Below are positions 43,813 through 52,602 of a DNA stretch of 64,000 nucleotides, piece by piece (the first letter of the stretch is position 1; every line of letters starts with the position of its first letter). The notes under the pieces were generated by a model, which was given only the letters and a program-made list of their open reading frames with translations, was not told where the DNA came from and did not search any database. Made by a program: the position numbers and the translations under genes. Origin of the DNA: Azophilus sp965116165 (GTDB lineage: Bacteria; Pseudomonadota; Gammaproteobacteria; Pseudomonadales; Azotimanducaceae); assembly GCA_965116165.1 (NCBI GenBank), contig OZ220484.1, positions 496,001 to 560,000 of the forward strand, read 5' to 3'.

Positions 43813-44477
43813 CAAAAAAAGGATTTAGCTTTCTGAAATTAAAAGTATTTCAAGCTTCTATTATCCGCTACGCCACCATACTGACATCGGGGCTGTTCAT
43901 TGTGGGGCTAGTCGGTTGTGCCGGTGGCGGCAGCGTGGCGGTGCCGTCCGGCTTTCCCGTCCCGCTCGTTGAAAAAGTGCAACTTCCGGTGGGCATTCTT
44001 CTCGACGAGGCGTTGACGAGCTTTACCCATGTGGAAGAGGTCGAGGGGCACGGCCCATGGGAAATCGAGCTCGGCTCGGCGCAACACTCGATGTTCGACA
44101 ACCTGCTGGCGGGCATGTTCATTGGCCATCGCGTTGTGGGGCGGACCGCTGGCGACAATCCGAATATTGCCGGCGTGTTGGTGCCCTCCATCGAGGAACT
44201 GCAATTCACCCTGCCGAGCCAAACGCGCACGGAGTACCACGAGGTTTGGATTCGCTACCGCTTTCGATTGTTGGACAACCAGGGCGAATCGATCGGCGAC
44301 TGGCGCCTCACCGCCTACGGCAAGTCGCATCAACAGAACCACGGGGCCGCCGCCGCATCGCTGCGGGCGGCGGCGCTTGATGCCTGCCGCGATGCGATGG
44401 CGGTTTTCGCAACGCGTTTCCACAAGTTTCCCGGCGTGGCCGATTGGTTGCGAGCGGAGCTTGGGGACACGACATGA
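43788..44477 (+). CDS. Lipoprotein of unknown family (repeat-donated start)
   Basis: 229 residues. The lipobox FIVGLVGCAGG puts the mature Cys near residue 44, after an unusually long N terminus whose first residues MSTYVYTS derive from MITE C2. There is no other ATG, GTG or TTG between the repeat and the hydrophobic core, so the repeat ATG is the best start. The mature protein contains GPWEIELGSAQHSMFDNLLA, RTEYHEVWIRYRFRLLDNQG and a C-terminal helical region AAAASLRAAALDACRDAMAV. It overlaps the next lipoprotein gene by ATGA. Base composition of codons 10-25 (AAA/TTT rich) is lower in GC than the rest. Confidence 0.7.
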   Translation: MSTYVYTSPKKGFSFLKLKVFQASIIRYATILTSGLFIVGLVGCAGGGSVAVPSGFPVPLVEKVQLPVGILLDEALTSFTHVEEVEGHGPWEIELGSAQHSMFDNLLAGMFIGHRVVGRTAGDNPNIAGVLVPSIEELQFTLPSQTRTEYHEVWIRYRFRLLDNQGESIGDWRLTAYGKSHQQNHGAAAASLRAAALDACRDAMAVFATRFHKFPGVADWLRAELGDTT

Positions 44478-45205
44478 GGGATTTCACCCAATATCCATCG
44501 CCATCCAGAGGGACGCGCGACAGGTGGCCGAAATCCAGGGCGGCAAGCCTTTGCGGCATCGGCGGGTTCGTATTGTTCGCCCTCGGCGGCTGCGTCACCG
44601 CGACGATACAGGAGGTGCGCGAGGCCGGCACCGGCATGTCCATGAACGATTCAATCGTCGTGCTCGGCCGGCGCAGCCAACCCGCCACGGCGGAAACCGA
44701 GTTGGATTTCATTTCCTGCGTGGCCGGCAACATGGGCCGGGGCGCAAACGCAGTAAGCGTCATTCCCGAACAGCAATTTATGGACACCACCTTCCCCTGG
44801 TTCGAACCACGCAACGCGCCCGCCCACGCCAACGACCTGCCCCGCCTGCTCGACTACCCGCCACTGGCGAAGCATCTATCCCAAATGAGGTTGAAATATC
44901 TGATATGGATCGAAGGATCCACGGAACAAACCGACTCCGGTGGCTCTCTAAGCTGCGCGGTCACGCCGGCGGGTGGCGGATGCTTCGGCTTTCTATCCTG
45001 GGAAAACGACTCCGCCTACGAAGCCTCCATATGGGACGTGGAAAGCCGCACCGGGGTGGGCAGGGTCAGTTCCGAGGCCATCGGCACCAGCTACATGCCG
45101 GCGGTGATCGTGCCCATTCCCTTTCTTGCCCGGGTCCGAGCCTCCGCCTGTTCGGCGCTTGCCGACCAACTCAAAGCCTTCGTCAACAATGGAGGTTCGG
45201 GGTAG
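44474..45205 (+). CDS. Lipoprotein of unknown family
   Basis: 243 residues from the ATG overlapping the upstream stop. A basic N terminus and hydrophobic segment end in FVLFALGGCVTA, a good lipobox (Cys about residue 38). The mature part has NDSIVVLGRRSQ, LKYLIWIEGSTEQTD and SAYEASIWDVESRTGVGRVS, a beta-rich pattern. Four cysteines (FISC, LSCAV, GGCFG, SAC) could make disulfides in the periplasm. It is the last plus-strand gene of the 31-45 kb cluster. No family recognised. Confidence 0.65.
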   Translation: MRDFTQYPSPSRGTRDRWPKSRAASLCGIGGFVLFALGGCVTATIQEVREAGTGMSMNDSIVVLGRRSQPATAETELDFISCVAGNMGRGANAVSVIPEQQFMDTTFPWFEPRNAPAHANDLPRLLDYPPLAKHLSQMRLKYLIWIEGSTEQTDSGGSLSCAVTPAGGGCFGFLSWENDSAYEASIWDVESRTGVGRVSSEAIGTSYMPAVIVPIPFLARVRASACSALADQLKAFVNNGGSG

Positions 45206-45227
45206 GCAATGCCGTCGCGAAAGGTTT

Positions 45228-45854
45228 TCAACGCCTTATTTCAACAATCTCGCCCTCAAAACGCTCGGGCTCCAGCGAATACCACGCCACTAGGTTGACC
45301 CGGTGCTTCCTGCGGCACAGATCGACGAATTCATAGAATGTGGGTCGCCCCGGGTCGGCAATGACAAACCGCTGGGCACCATTCCGAAATGCCCGGTTGA
45401 CCAAGAGCTGCAACGGTTTGACCAAACTGTCCCAGAAACAGATGTCGGCACCGATGATGGTGTGGAAACCGCCGAGTTGCCCACCGGTAAGATTTTCAAA
45501 CTTGCGCCTTAGCGTATCGACCTCGACACCATTCAGCTCCGCCAGCAGGTGCGCATACGGGAAGACCTCCCGATCAATGTCGAGCGCCATCACCCGCGCC
45601 TTGAATCGGGACGCGCAGAAAACGCTGGCCGCGGCCCACCCGCAACCAATCTCCAAAACCCGCGCGCCTTTGCGGATGGATTTTTCAGAAAGGTAATCCA
45701 TCAACAGAAAACTGGAGTTCCAGGTTCTGTGTCCGTGCACCGAAGGCTGATGCCGCTTTCTCAACTGACGGATCAGCCGGTGTCGGGACTTGAGAAGATA
45801 AATACCGTAGGCCCGAAACATATGGGCTTCGGGCATCTGTTCACGCTCTGGCAT
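45228..45854 (-). CDS. METTL-type protein methyltransferase-like protein
   Basis: 208 residues with a Rossmann SAM-binding core: ARVLEIGCGWAAASVFCASR (about 65-84), ALDIDREVFPYAHLLAELNG, and IIGADICFWDSLVKPLQLLV. This spacing and the D-I-C-F-W-D segment recall lysine methyltransferase family 16 (ETFB-KMT/METTL20-like) and PrmA-like enzymes, so the substrate is probably a protein; this is inference. It is convergent with the vWA cluster and may be unrelated to it. Start at 45854 or the Met six codons later. Confidence 0.7.
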   Translation of the reverse strand: MPEREQMPEAHMFRAYGIYLLKSRHRLIRQLRKRHQPSVHGHRTWNSSFLLMDYLSEKSIRKGARVLEIGCGWAAASVFCASRFKARVMALDIDREVFPYAHLLAELNGVEVDTLRRKFENLTGGQLGGFHTIIGADICFWDSLVKPLQLLVNRAFRNGAQRFVIADPGRPTFYEFVDLCRRKHRVNLVAWYSLEPERFEGEIVEIRR

Positions 45855-45888
45855 GGGGCATTGGATCCGGCCCTTTGAGGTTATTTGA

Positions 45889-45987
45889 GGAACCTCTGAT
45901 CAATTCTGTCGTCTCGGCATATAAATTAATAAAATCAATGAATTATGAATATATCAATGCTGCTCTATCGAATTGTTCAGACCTTCC
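45889..45987 (+). mobile_element. Family A MITE, complete (A7)
   Basis: 99 bp from GGAACCTCTGATCAATTCTG to GTTCAGACCTTCC, flanked by TTGA and TTGG. Its right flank is also the left flank of element F2. The gap 45855-46332 consists of A7, F2 and the sufB leader. Confidence 0.78.
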
Positions 45988-45991
45988 TTGG

Positions 45992-46154
45992 TGTGCTGTC
46001 CCGCAAAGTAAGTTGTATGGCAACCCACCGCAAGGACCAACCGCTTCGTCGCCCGCCACAACGCCAGCAGCCGACCCTTCGCCTGGACCGCCACCACCGA
46101 CCCCATCCTCGAAAAAGTGGAACGATTAAGTAAATTTATTTGCGGGACAGGACA
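45992..46154 (+). mobile_element. Family F element with IS630-type transposase tail (F2)
   Basis: 163 bp with ends TGTGCTGTCCCGCAAAG and, inverted, TGTCCTGTCCCGCAAATAAA, flanked by TTGG on both sides. On the plus strand it still encodes RFVARHNASSRPFAWTATTD then PILEKVERLSKFICG, the C-terminal pattern of IS630-family transposases. It is therefore an internally deleted IS630-like element. Confidence 0.75.
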
Positions 46155-46332
46155 TTGGGACAACGGGCGCATAACTGCTTGCCGAGGGTGGAATTGCCAT
46201 AAAAGTAATGCATTGACGGGTTTGGGTGCAAATAGGGTATAGACCGGCAATACCCGACCAATTTACTTGGGTATTCCGCTGGCCAACCGGTACAATAGAC
46301 CGCAATCGGCCCAAGGATCACCGAACCCGCCC

Positions 46333-47793
46333 ATGAGCGAATCGCCCCTCGACACCCTCGACCAAGAGTATAGCGCTGGATTCGTAACGGCTGTCGAGTC
46401 CGACACGCTGCCGCCCGGGCTCGACAAATCCGTCGTCCGTTTTATCTCCGAAAAGAAGCGGGAGCCCGGTTGGCTAACGGAGTGGCGTCTTGCCGCCTAC
46501 GAGGGCTGGTCGCGGATGTCGCCGCCGGAATGGGCGCATGTTCGGTTTCCGCCCATCGATTTCAATGCCATCTCCTACTATTCGGCACCCAAAAGCCTCG
46601 GGGACGGCCCCAAGTCGCTGGACGAGGTCGATCCCGAATTGCTGCGCACCTACGAGAAGCTGGGCATCCCCCTGCACGAGCAGGAAATGCTGGCCGGCGT
46701 CACCCGGGATGAACCGACGGTGGCGGTGGATGCGGTTTTCGACAGCGTCTCCATCACCACGACGTTCAAGGACAAACTCAAGGAAGCGGGCGTCATCTTC
46801 TGCCCCATATCCGAAGCTGTGCACTCGCACCCGGATCTGGTGCGCAAATATCTCGGCTCCGTCGTGCCCCGGCGCGACAACTTCTATGCCGCCCTCAATT
46901 CCGCGGTCTTCAGCGACGGGTCGTTCGTCTATGTGCCCAGGGGTGTGCGCTGCCCAATGGAACTTTCCACCTACTTCCGCATCAACCAGCAAAATACAGG
47001 CCAGTTCGAGCGCACCCTCATCATTGCCGACCAAGGTGCCTACGTGAGCTACCTGGAGGGCTGCACCGCACCGATGCGCGATGAAAACCAGTTGCACGCG
47101 GCGGTGGTGGAACTGGTGGCGCTGGACGATGCGGAAATCAAGTATTCCACCGTGCAGAATTGGTACCCGGGCGATGCGAACGGCCGAGGCGGCATTTACA
47201 ACTTCGTCACCAAACGGGGTTCCTGCCGGGGCGCGCGCTCCAAGATCTCATGGACACAGGTGGAAACCGGCTCGGCCATCACCTGGAAATACCCCAGCGT
47301 GGTGCTGCGCGGCGAGCACAGCGTGGGCGAATTCTATTCCGTGGCCTTGACCAACAACTTTCAGCAGGCCGATACCGGCACCAAGATGATCCATCTCGGC
47401 CGCAATACCCGCAGCACCATCATTTCCAAAGGCATCAGCGCGGGCAAAAGCCAAAACAGCTACCGCGGGCTGGTGCGCACTTCGCCCGTCGCCAGCGGAG
47501 CCCGCAACTACACCCAATGCGACTCCCTGCTCATCGGCGGGCATTGCGGCGCACATACATTCCCCTACATCGAAAACAAGTCCGCCACCGCCATCGTTGA
47601 GCACGAGGCCACCACGTCCAAAGTGAGCGAAGACCAGCTTTTCCTGTGCCGACAACGGGGAATCGACCCGGAAAAGGCGGTGAGCATGATTGTCAACGGC
47701 TTCTGCAGGGAAGTATTTCGACAACTGCCGATGGAATTCGCCGTTGAAGCGGGCAAGCTTCTGGAGGTGTCCCTGGAAGGGGCGGTGGGGTGA
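46333..47793 (+). CDS. sufB: Fe-S cluster assembly scaffold SufB
   Basis: Scaffold subunit of the SufBC2D complex on which Fe-S clusters are built under stress or iron limitation. 486 residues from the ATG at 46333 (MSESPLDTLDQEYSAGFVTA); an upstream in-frame ATG at 46267 is less likely. It has the SufB N-terminal region, PRGVRCPMELSTYFRIN, the beta-helix core, NYTQCDSLLIG and SEDQLFLCRQRGIDPEKAVS near the C terminus. First gene of sufBCDS; no iscR/sufR regulator is adjacent, and the promoter region is next to two MITEs. Confidence 0.97.
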   Translation: MSESPLDTLDQEYSAGFVTAVESDTLPPGLDKSVVRFISEKKREPGWLTEWRLAAYEGWSRMSPPEWAHVRFPPIDFNAISYYSAPKSLGDGPKSLDEVDPELLRTYEKLGIPLHEQEMLAGVTRDEPTVAVDAVFDSVSITTTFKDKLKEAGVIFCPISEAVHSHPDLVRKYLGSVVPRRDNFYAALNSAVFSDGSFVYVPRGVRCPMELSTYFRINQQNTGQFERTLIIADQGAYVSYLEGCTAPMRDENQLHAAVVELVALDDAEIKYSTVQNWYPGDANGRGGIYNFVTKRGSCRGARSKISWTQVETGSAITWKYPSVVLRGEHSVGEFYSVALTNNFQQADTGTKMIHLGRNTRSTIISKGISAGKSQNSYRGLVRTSPVASGARNYTQCDSLLIGGHCGAHTFPYIENKSATAIVEHEATTSKVSEDQLFLCRQRGIDPEKAVSMIVNGFCREVFRQLPMEFAVEAGKLLEVSLEGAVG

Positions 47794-48536
47794 GCTTGTT
47801 GGCGATAAACAACCTGTGCGTCAGCGTCGACGGCAAACCAATATTGAGGGGTTTGAACCTCGGCATGGACGCGGGCGAGGTGCACGCCATCATGGGCCCC
47901 AACGGCTCCGGCAAGAGTACGCTCGCCAATGTGCTGGCCGGCCATCCAGGCCATGAGGTCACCGGAGGCGACATCGAATTTCGAGGACGGGACCTAGCCG
48001 CGTTGGCACCGGAGGAGCGAGCCCACATCGGGATTTTTTTGGCCTTTCAATATCCCATTGAAATCCCGGGTGTTACGAATATGGAGTTCCTCAAGGCCGC
48101 CAACGACAATTGCCTGGCGGCCCGTGGGCTCGAACCGCCCTCCGCACCGGAATTCATGAAAAAGGTACGGGCGCTTGCCAACAGCCTCAGCCTCGACGCG
48201 GAATTTCTGAAACGCGGGGTCAACGAGGGATTCAGTGGCGGAGAGCGCAAGCGCAACGAGATATTGCAACTGCTGCTGCTCGAACCGACGCTGGCGGTGC
48301 TCGACGAGACGGATTCCGGCCTCGACATCGATGCCCTAAAAACCGTCGCCGACGGCGTGAACCGCTTCCACGCCGAGGACAACGCCGTTCTGCTAATCAC
48401 GCATTACCAACGGCTGCTGAACCACATCGTGCCCGACCATGTCCACGTTCTGGCCGACGGCCGCATCGTCGAATCCGGCGACGGCAGCCTGGCCCACGCC
48501 CTGGAGGAACGGGGATACGCATGGTTGAGGGAGTAG
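47790..48536 (+). CDS. sufC: Fe-S assembly ATPase SufC
   Basis: ABC-type ATPase that drives SufB-SufD rearrangement. 248 residues from a GTG overlapping the sufB stop. Walker A GPNGSGKST, the SufC-typical IFLAFQYPIEIPGVTN, signature FSGGERKRNEI, Walker B LAVLDETDSGLDID and H-loop ITHYQRLL are all present. Confidence 0.97.
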   Translation: MSLLAINNLCVSVDGKPILRGLNLGMDAGEVHAIMGPNGSGKSTLANVLAGHPGHEVTGGDIEFRGRDLAALAPEERAHIGIFLAFQYPIEIPGVTNMEFLKAANDNCLAARGLEPPSAPEFMKKVRALANSLSLDAEFLKRGVNEGFSGGERKRNEILQLLLLEPTLAVLDETDSGLDIDALKTVADGVNRFHAEDNAVLLITHYQRLLNHIVPDHVHVLADGRIVESGDGSLAHALEERGYAWLRE

Positions 48537-49654
48537 TGGCGGGAACGGGAACCCCACCAGTCATGCTTAAAGAACTCGATGGGCTGGGTCCGCCACCCGT
48601 GTGGCTGGCGGCGGACGCTCTCGCCCGATGCACAGCGGCTCTGGATAGTGGCCTTGCCCGGGAAACCTGGAAATACTCATCCTTGCCCAAAACACTGCGC
48701 GGTTTGCTTGGTGCGCCAAATACCAGCGCCCCGCCCCTGGCGGATGTCCCCGCTGGTGTCAAGCTATGCCGATTTAGCGAACTCGACGAGCCCCCTCCCC
48801 TCACCCTGCGCACCGAGCGCTATCCGCTGGCCGGTATTACAGCCATGCTGGTCGGGGACGGCTGGCTCATCGACGTCGGGCGTTCGCCGCAAAGCCCTCT
48901 TGTCCTGGTTGCCGAGGCGGGTATCAGTCCGCCTGTCCTGCTTCGCGTCGCCGCGGGTTGCCGGATTGCGGTGCGGGACAATCCCAACATCGGCGGCGTG
49001 CGGGCGGCGGTTAGATTGCTCCTCGCCGCGCGTGATTCCACCGTCATTTGGGATCAGGCCGAACTCACCGATGACGCAGAGCAATGGCTATTCCTGCGGG
49101 CACAGCTCGCGGCGAACGCCAGTCTCGACCTACGTCAATACGCTACCGGCGCACATCTGCGCCGCCTCGACACCCAAGTGGAACTGACCGGCTCCGGCTC
49201 GAGCTTTCGAACCGAAGGCGCCAACGTTGTCAACGCCGGGCTACACCTCGACCGACAACTGGTTGTTGAACATCGCGGCCGCAATACCAAGAGCCGCAGC
49301 CGCCTGCACAATGTGGCGGCGGGTCGAGGCCGTTGTTCCTTCAATGGCCGCATTCACATCCATCCCGGCGTCTCGGGAGCCGATGCGGATCTGTCCAACC
49401 GCAACCTGGCCCTCGATGGCAATGCCGAAATCAACACCAAACCGGAGCTTGAAATCTATACCGACGACGTCAAATGCTCGCACGGCGCCACGGTCGGGCA
49501 ACTCGACGACAACGCTCTTTTCTACCTGCGGAGCCGGGGGTTGCCCGAGCCTCGGGCCCGCCGCATGCTCTGTGCCGGCTTTCTGTCGGGATGCATTGAA
49601 GGTCCGTTGGCGCAAATCGTATCGGCGGACTTTCTGGCAAGGTTTAACCCATGA
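48521..49654 (+). CDS. sufD: Fe-S assembly protein SufD
   Basis: 377 residues from an ATG that overlaps sufC by 16 bp; a later ATG at 48563 is possible. SufD pairs with SufB. It has the variable N-terminal helical part with ARETWKYSSLP, a beta-helix core, and the conserved C-terminal KCSHGATVGQLDDNALFYLR with the functional His. A bit shorter than E. coli SufD (423). Confidence 0.94.
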   Translation: MVEGVVAGTGTPPVMLKELDGLGPPPVWLAADALARCTAALDSGLARETWKYSSLPKTLRGLLGAPNTSAPPLADVPAGVKLCRFSELDEPPPLTLRTERYPLAGITAMLVGDGWLIDVGRSPQSPLVLVAEAGISPPVLLRVAAGCRIAVRDNPNIGGVRAAVRLLLAARDSTVIWDQAELTDDAEQWLFLRAQLAANASLDLRQYATGAHLRRLDTQVELTGSGSSFRTEGANVVNAGLHLDRQLVVEHRGRNTKSRSRLHNVAAGRGRCSFNGRIHIHPGVSGADADLSNRNLALDGNAEINTKPELEIYTDDVKCSHGATVGQLDDNALFYLRSRGLPEPRARRMLCAGFLSGCIEGPLAQIVSADFLARFNP

Positions 49655-50850
49655 ATATCCGCAGCGACTTTCCGATCCTGAGGCGAAGCGTCAACGGACA
49701 ACCGCTCGTCTATCTCGACAACGCCGCCACCACGCAAAAACCACATCAAGTCCTCGACAGTATTCAGGGTTATTACGAGAGCTGCAACTCCAACGTACAC
49801 CGGGCGGCCCACGCCATGGCCGACGAGGCGACAACCGCCTTCGAGGACGCCCGTGAGGCCGTGTGCGGTTTTATCGGCGCGGCGCACACCCAGGAAGTCA
49901 TCTTCACGCGGGGCACCACCGAGGCCATTAACCTCGTCGCCGCGGGCCTGACCACGCTGATGAAGCCGGGCGAGGAGATCCTAATCACGGAAATGGAACA
50001 TCATTCCAACATCGTGCCCTGGCAAATGCTGTGCGAACGCACCGGTGCCAAGCTGATCGCCTGCCGGGTCACGGTTTCGGGCGACATCGATCTCGACGAT
50101 TTCCACTCGAAGCTCGGGCCAACCACCCGCCTGGTGGCCACGGCCCATGTTGGCAACGCGCTCGGCACGGTCAATCCCGTTGCCGACGTCATTGATGCGG
50201 CGCATCGGTGCGGTGCCTGGGTACTGATAGACGGGGCCCAAGCCGTCGCGCACATTCCCGTTGATGTGCGGCGTCTCGGCTGTGATTTCTACGCCTTCTC
50301 CGGACACAAGATGTTCGGCCCCACCGGCATCGGCGCCCTCTACGGCAAGGCGGAGTTGCTTGACGCGCTGCCCCCCTATCAAGGCGGTGGCGAGATGATC
50401 GAGCATGTTGCCATCGAGCGCACCCGCTATAACCGGCTGCCCTACAAGTTCGAGGCGGGTACGCCCAATATAGTCGGCGCCATTGGGTTGGGCGCGGCGG
50501 TGGCCTATCTCCAATCATTGCCGCGGGCGACCCTGCTCGACAAGGAACGGCAATTGGTCGATGCGACGCTCGGCCGGCTCAAACAAATGCCGGGCGTAAC
50601 CATCGTCGGTGAGCCGTCCGAGCGGCTGTCGGTGATTTCCTTTCTGGTGGAGGGCGCACATCCCCAGGACATCGGCACCCTGCTCGACCAGCAAGGCATC
50701 GCCGTGCGCACCGGCCATCATTGCGCGATGCCGCTGATGGAACGCCTTGGGGTTCCCGGTACCATCCGGGCATCCTTCAGCCTGTATAATTCGCCCTCGG
50801 ATGTCGACCGGCTAATTGCCGGCGTCGAAAAGGCTTTCAGTTTCATCTGA
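49651..50850 (+). CDS. sufS: Cysteine desulfurase SufS
   Basis: PLP enzyme of 399 residues that provides sulfur from cysteine. PLP Lys220 is in AFSGHKMFGPTG and the catalytic Cys358 in RTGHHCAMPLMERL. Other marks are YLDNAATTQKP, NVHRAAHAM and EHHSNIVPWQ. It overlaps sufD (ATGA). It is followed by MITE D1 before sufA, so the suf operon is interrupted there. Confidence 0.97.
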   Translation: MNIRSDFPILRRSVNGQPLVYLDNAATTQKPHQVLDSIQGYYESCNSNVHRAAHAMADEATTAFEDAREAVCGFIGAAHTQEVIFTRGTTEAINLVAAGLTTLMKPGEEILITEMEHHSNIVPWQMLCERTGAKLIACRVTVSGDIDLDDFHSKLGPTTRLVATAHVGNALGTVNPVADVIDAAHRCGAWVLIDGAQAVAHIPVDVRRLGCDFYAFSGHKMFGPTGIGALYGKAELLDALPPYQGGGEMIEHVAIERTRYNRLPYKFEAGTPNIVGAIGLGAAVAYLQSLPRATLLDKERQLVDATLGRLKQMPGVTIVGEPSERLSVISFLVEGAHPQDIGTLLDQQGIAVRTGHHCAMPLMERLGVPGTIRASFSLYNSPSDVDRLIAGVEKAFSFI

Positions 50851-50863
50851 GCCGGAGCCCCCG

Positions 50864-51040
50864 CTAGGAGCCTGCGCCGCGGAACGCCTGCGAGAGTCAA
50901 CGGTGGGAATATGCAGCCGAAATACCATAAAAAACACTCCGAAGTGGGTGCTATACCCAAATTTCCTCGCCATTTTGTCCCGAGTATGGTCCAAAGTGGG
51001 ATATGCTCCCCCGGGAATTTCCTACGGCGCAGGCTCCTAG
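50864..51040. mobile_element. Family D element with CTAG flanks (D1)
   Basis: 177 bp including a CTAG at each end. Inside these, the inverted ends GAGCCTGCGCCG match perfectly (12 bp; 16 bp with CTAG). The interior (AACGGTGGGAATATGCAGCC onward) is shared with D2 at 61503-61610. It sits between sufS and sufA. Confidence 0.75.
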
Positions 51041-51111
51041 GCGAAGCGGGGTCGAGTTGTCGAAGCGAACCGATTGTTGGTGGTGTATCAGTTTGGCTTT
51101 TCGGATTCCGC

Positions 51112-51166
51112 CGAGCCAAGACTCGCGCACTGTTCGGTTCATGCGACTGTCAAACTGATACACTGC
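51112..51166 (+). repeat. Family G repeat (G4)
   Basis: GAGCCAAGACTCGCGCACTG then TTCGGTTCATGCGACTGTCA and a TGATACAC tail. Located 57 bp upstream of sufA in the 372-bp gap 50851-51222. Confidence 0.6.
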
Positions 51167-51222
51167 CCGATAGTTCCTCAATTTGAAAATCAAGCGATGC
51201 CCCTTTCCAGAGGATTGATCCG

Positions 51223-51573
51223 ATGACTGTTCCATCCTTCGACCCCACCCAAATCTCGGTAACCGGCACAGCCGCCGCGCACATCACCGAACAGATCGCC
51301 CGTTCCGGCCGGCGGCACCTGCGCCTAGGCGTCAAGGAAAGCGGCTGTAACGGCTACATGTACACCCTGGACTATATCGACACCCCCACCGACAACGATC
51401 AAGCTTTTCCCGTTGCCCCCGGCGTTTCCGTCTATGTCAGCGAGCATGATCTACCACTGGTGCTGGGCACGGAAGTCGATCTGGTAACCGAGGGCCTGAA
51501 TACCAGCCTGCGCTTCAAAAACCCCAATGCATCGGCGCATTGCGGCTGCGGCGAGAGTTTTTCAATCCGTTGA
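51223..51573 (+). CDS. sufA: A-type Fe-S carrier (SufA/IscA/ErpA family)
   Basis: 116 residues. The HesB-like fold has its three conserved cysteines in ESGCNGY and HCGCGESF. It accepts an Fe-S cluster from SufBCD and passes it to apo-proteins. It lies downstream of sufBCDS but separated by MITEs D1 and G4, so it may now depend on its own promoter. Assignment as SufA instead of ErpA is by context. Confidence 0.9.
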   Translation: MTVPSFDPTQISVTGTAAAHITEQIARSGRRHLRLGVKESGCNGYMYTLDYIDTPTDNDQAFPVAPGVSVYVSEHDLPLVLGTEVDLVTEGLNTSLRFKNPNASAHCGCGESFSIR

Positions 51574-51648
51574 GGCCGGTGTCCATGTCACCATCATCTC
51601 CTATGGAACGAGGACCGTGGCCGCGCGGGGGAAGCGGGCACTAACCCG

Positions 51649-52176
51649 ATGGAGCGCCGTATTCTTCCCATCCGCCGCAGGGTCCGCGCTCGGCTGGTTC
51701 CAACAGGCGATCCCCTATCCATACCCGAAGGCACTTTCGTGACCCTGACCCAAGCACTCGGTGGTACCTACACGGTCGTCCTCAACGGCAATATGGCACG
51801 CATCGACGGCGCGGATGCGGATGCCCTCGGTTTCACGCCGGAGGTGCTCGAATTCCCCGAGTCGGCCCAAGGTGGCATCGACCCCGACCAAGTTGAGACG
51901 GCGCTGGCCAGCGTCTTCGACCCGGAGATTCCGGTGAATATCGTTGATCTCGGGCTAATTTACGACCGCGACATTGGCGACGATGGTGTGGTGACCATCC
52001 TAATGACGCTGACCGCGCCCGGTTGCGGGATGGGCCCGGTACTGATCGACGACGTCAAAGACCGCCTGGCGAAGGTGCCGAATGTCAAGCGCGTTGAGGT
52101 GGAACTCGTTTTCGATCCGCCCTGGTCGCGGGAAATGATGAGCGAAGAGGCGCAACTGGAACTGGGCCTTTACTGA
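51649..52176 (+). CDS. sufT: Fe-S assembly protein SufT
   Basis: 175 residues. An N-terminal part with VRARLVPTGDPLSIPEGTFV, ITQALGG-like VTLTQALGGTYTVVLNGNMA and ARIDGADADALG is typical of SufT. It is followed by the MIP18/DUF59 domain with FDPEIPVNIVDLGLIYD and the Cys-containing TAPGCGMGP. SufT helps maturation of Fe-S enzymes such as aconitase and lipoate synthase. It is abutted by sufE with no gap. Confidence 0.93.
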   Translation: MERRILPIRRRVRARLVPTGDPLSIPEGTFVTLTQALGGTYTVVLNGNMARIDGADADALGFTPEVLEFPESAQGGIDPDQVETALASVFDPEIPVNIVDLGLIYDRDIGDDGVVTILMTLTAPGCGMGPVLIDDVKDRLAKVPNVKRVEVELVFDPPWSREMMSEEAQLELGLY

Positions 52177-52602
52177 GTGACGCCGCAACTCGACGAGATT
52201 CGCGAATCCTTTGCCTTCTTCGATTGCTGGGAAGACAGGTATCGGTTCATCATCGATCTCGGCAAGGCGCTGCCGCAACTGCCCGAGAAAAACAAGATCG
52301 TGAAGAACATCGTGCGGGGTTGCCAGAGTCAGGTTTGGCTACTCACAGAGCTTGATGGGGGTCGATTGCGGTTGCGTATTGATAGCGATGCGCACATCGT
52401 CCGCGGGCTCATCGCCATTGTCCTGGCCGCCTATCAGAATCGAACGCCGGCGGAAGTTTACGAATTCGATATGGAAGCGCTGTTCGAGGAGTTGGATTTG
52501 CTCAGGCACCTCAGCCCGACCCGCGGGAACGGCCTACGAGCCATGGTGGCGCGGATACGCCATGAGGCGGAACTGGCCGGCGCCACCGTACGCGGGGCGT
52601 AG
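52177..52602 (+). CDS. sufE: Sulfur acceptor protein SufE
   Basis: 141 residues from a GTG directly after the sufT stop. SufE takes persulfide sulfur from SufS through the conserved cysteine in KNIVRGCQSQVWL (near residue 48), and the family start IRESFAFFDCWEDRYRFIID is clear. Last gene of the suf group. Confidence 0.95.
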   Translation: MTPQLDEIRESFAFFDCWEDRYRFIIDLGKALPQLPEKNKIVKNIVRGCQSQVWLLTELDGGRLRLRIDSDAHIVRGLIAIVLAAYQNRTPAEVYEFDMEALFEELDLLRHLSPTRGNGLRAMVARIRHEAELAGATVRGA

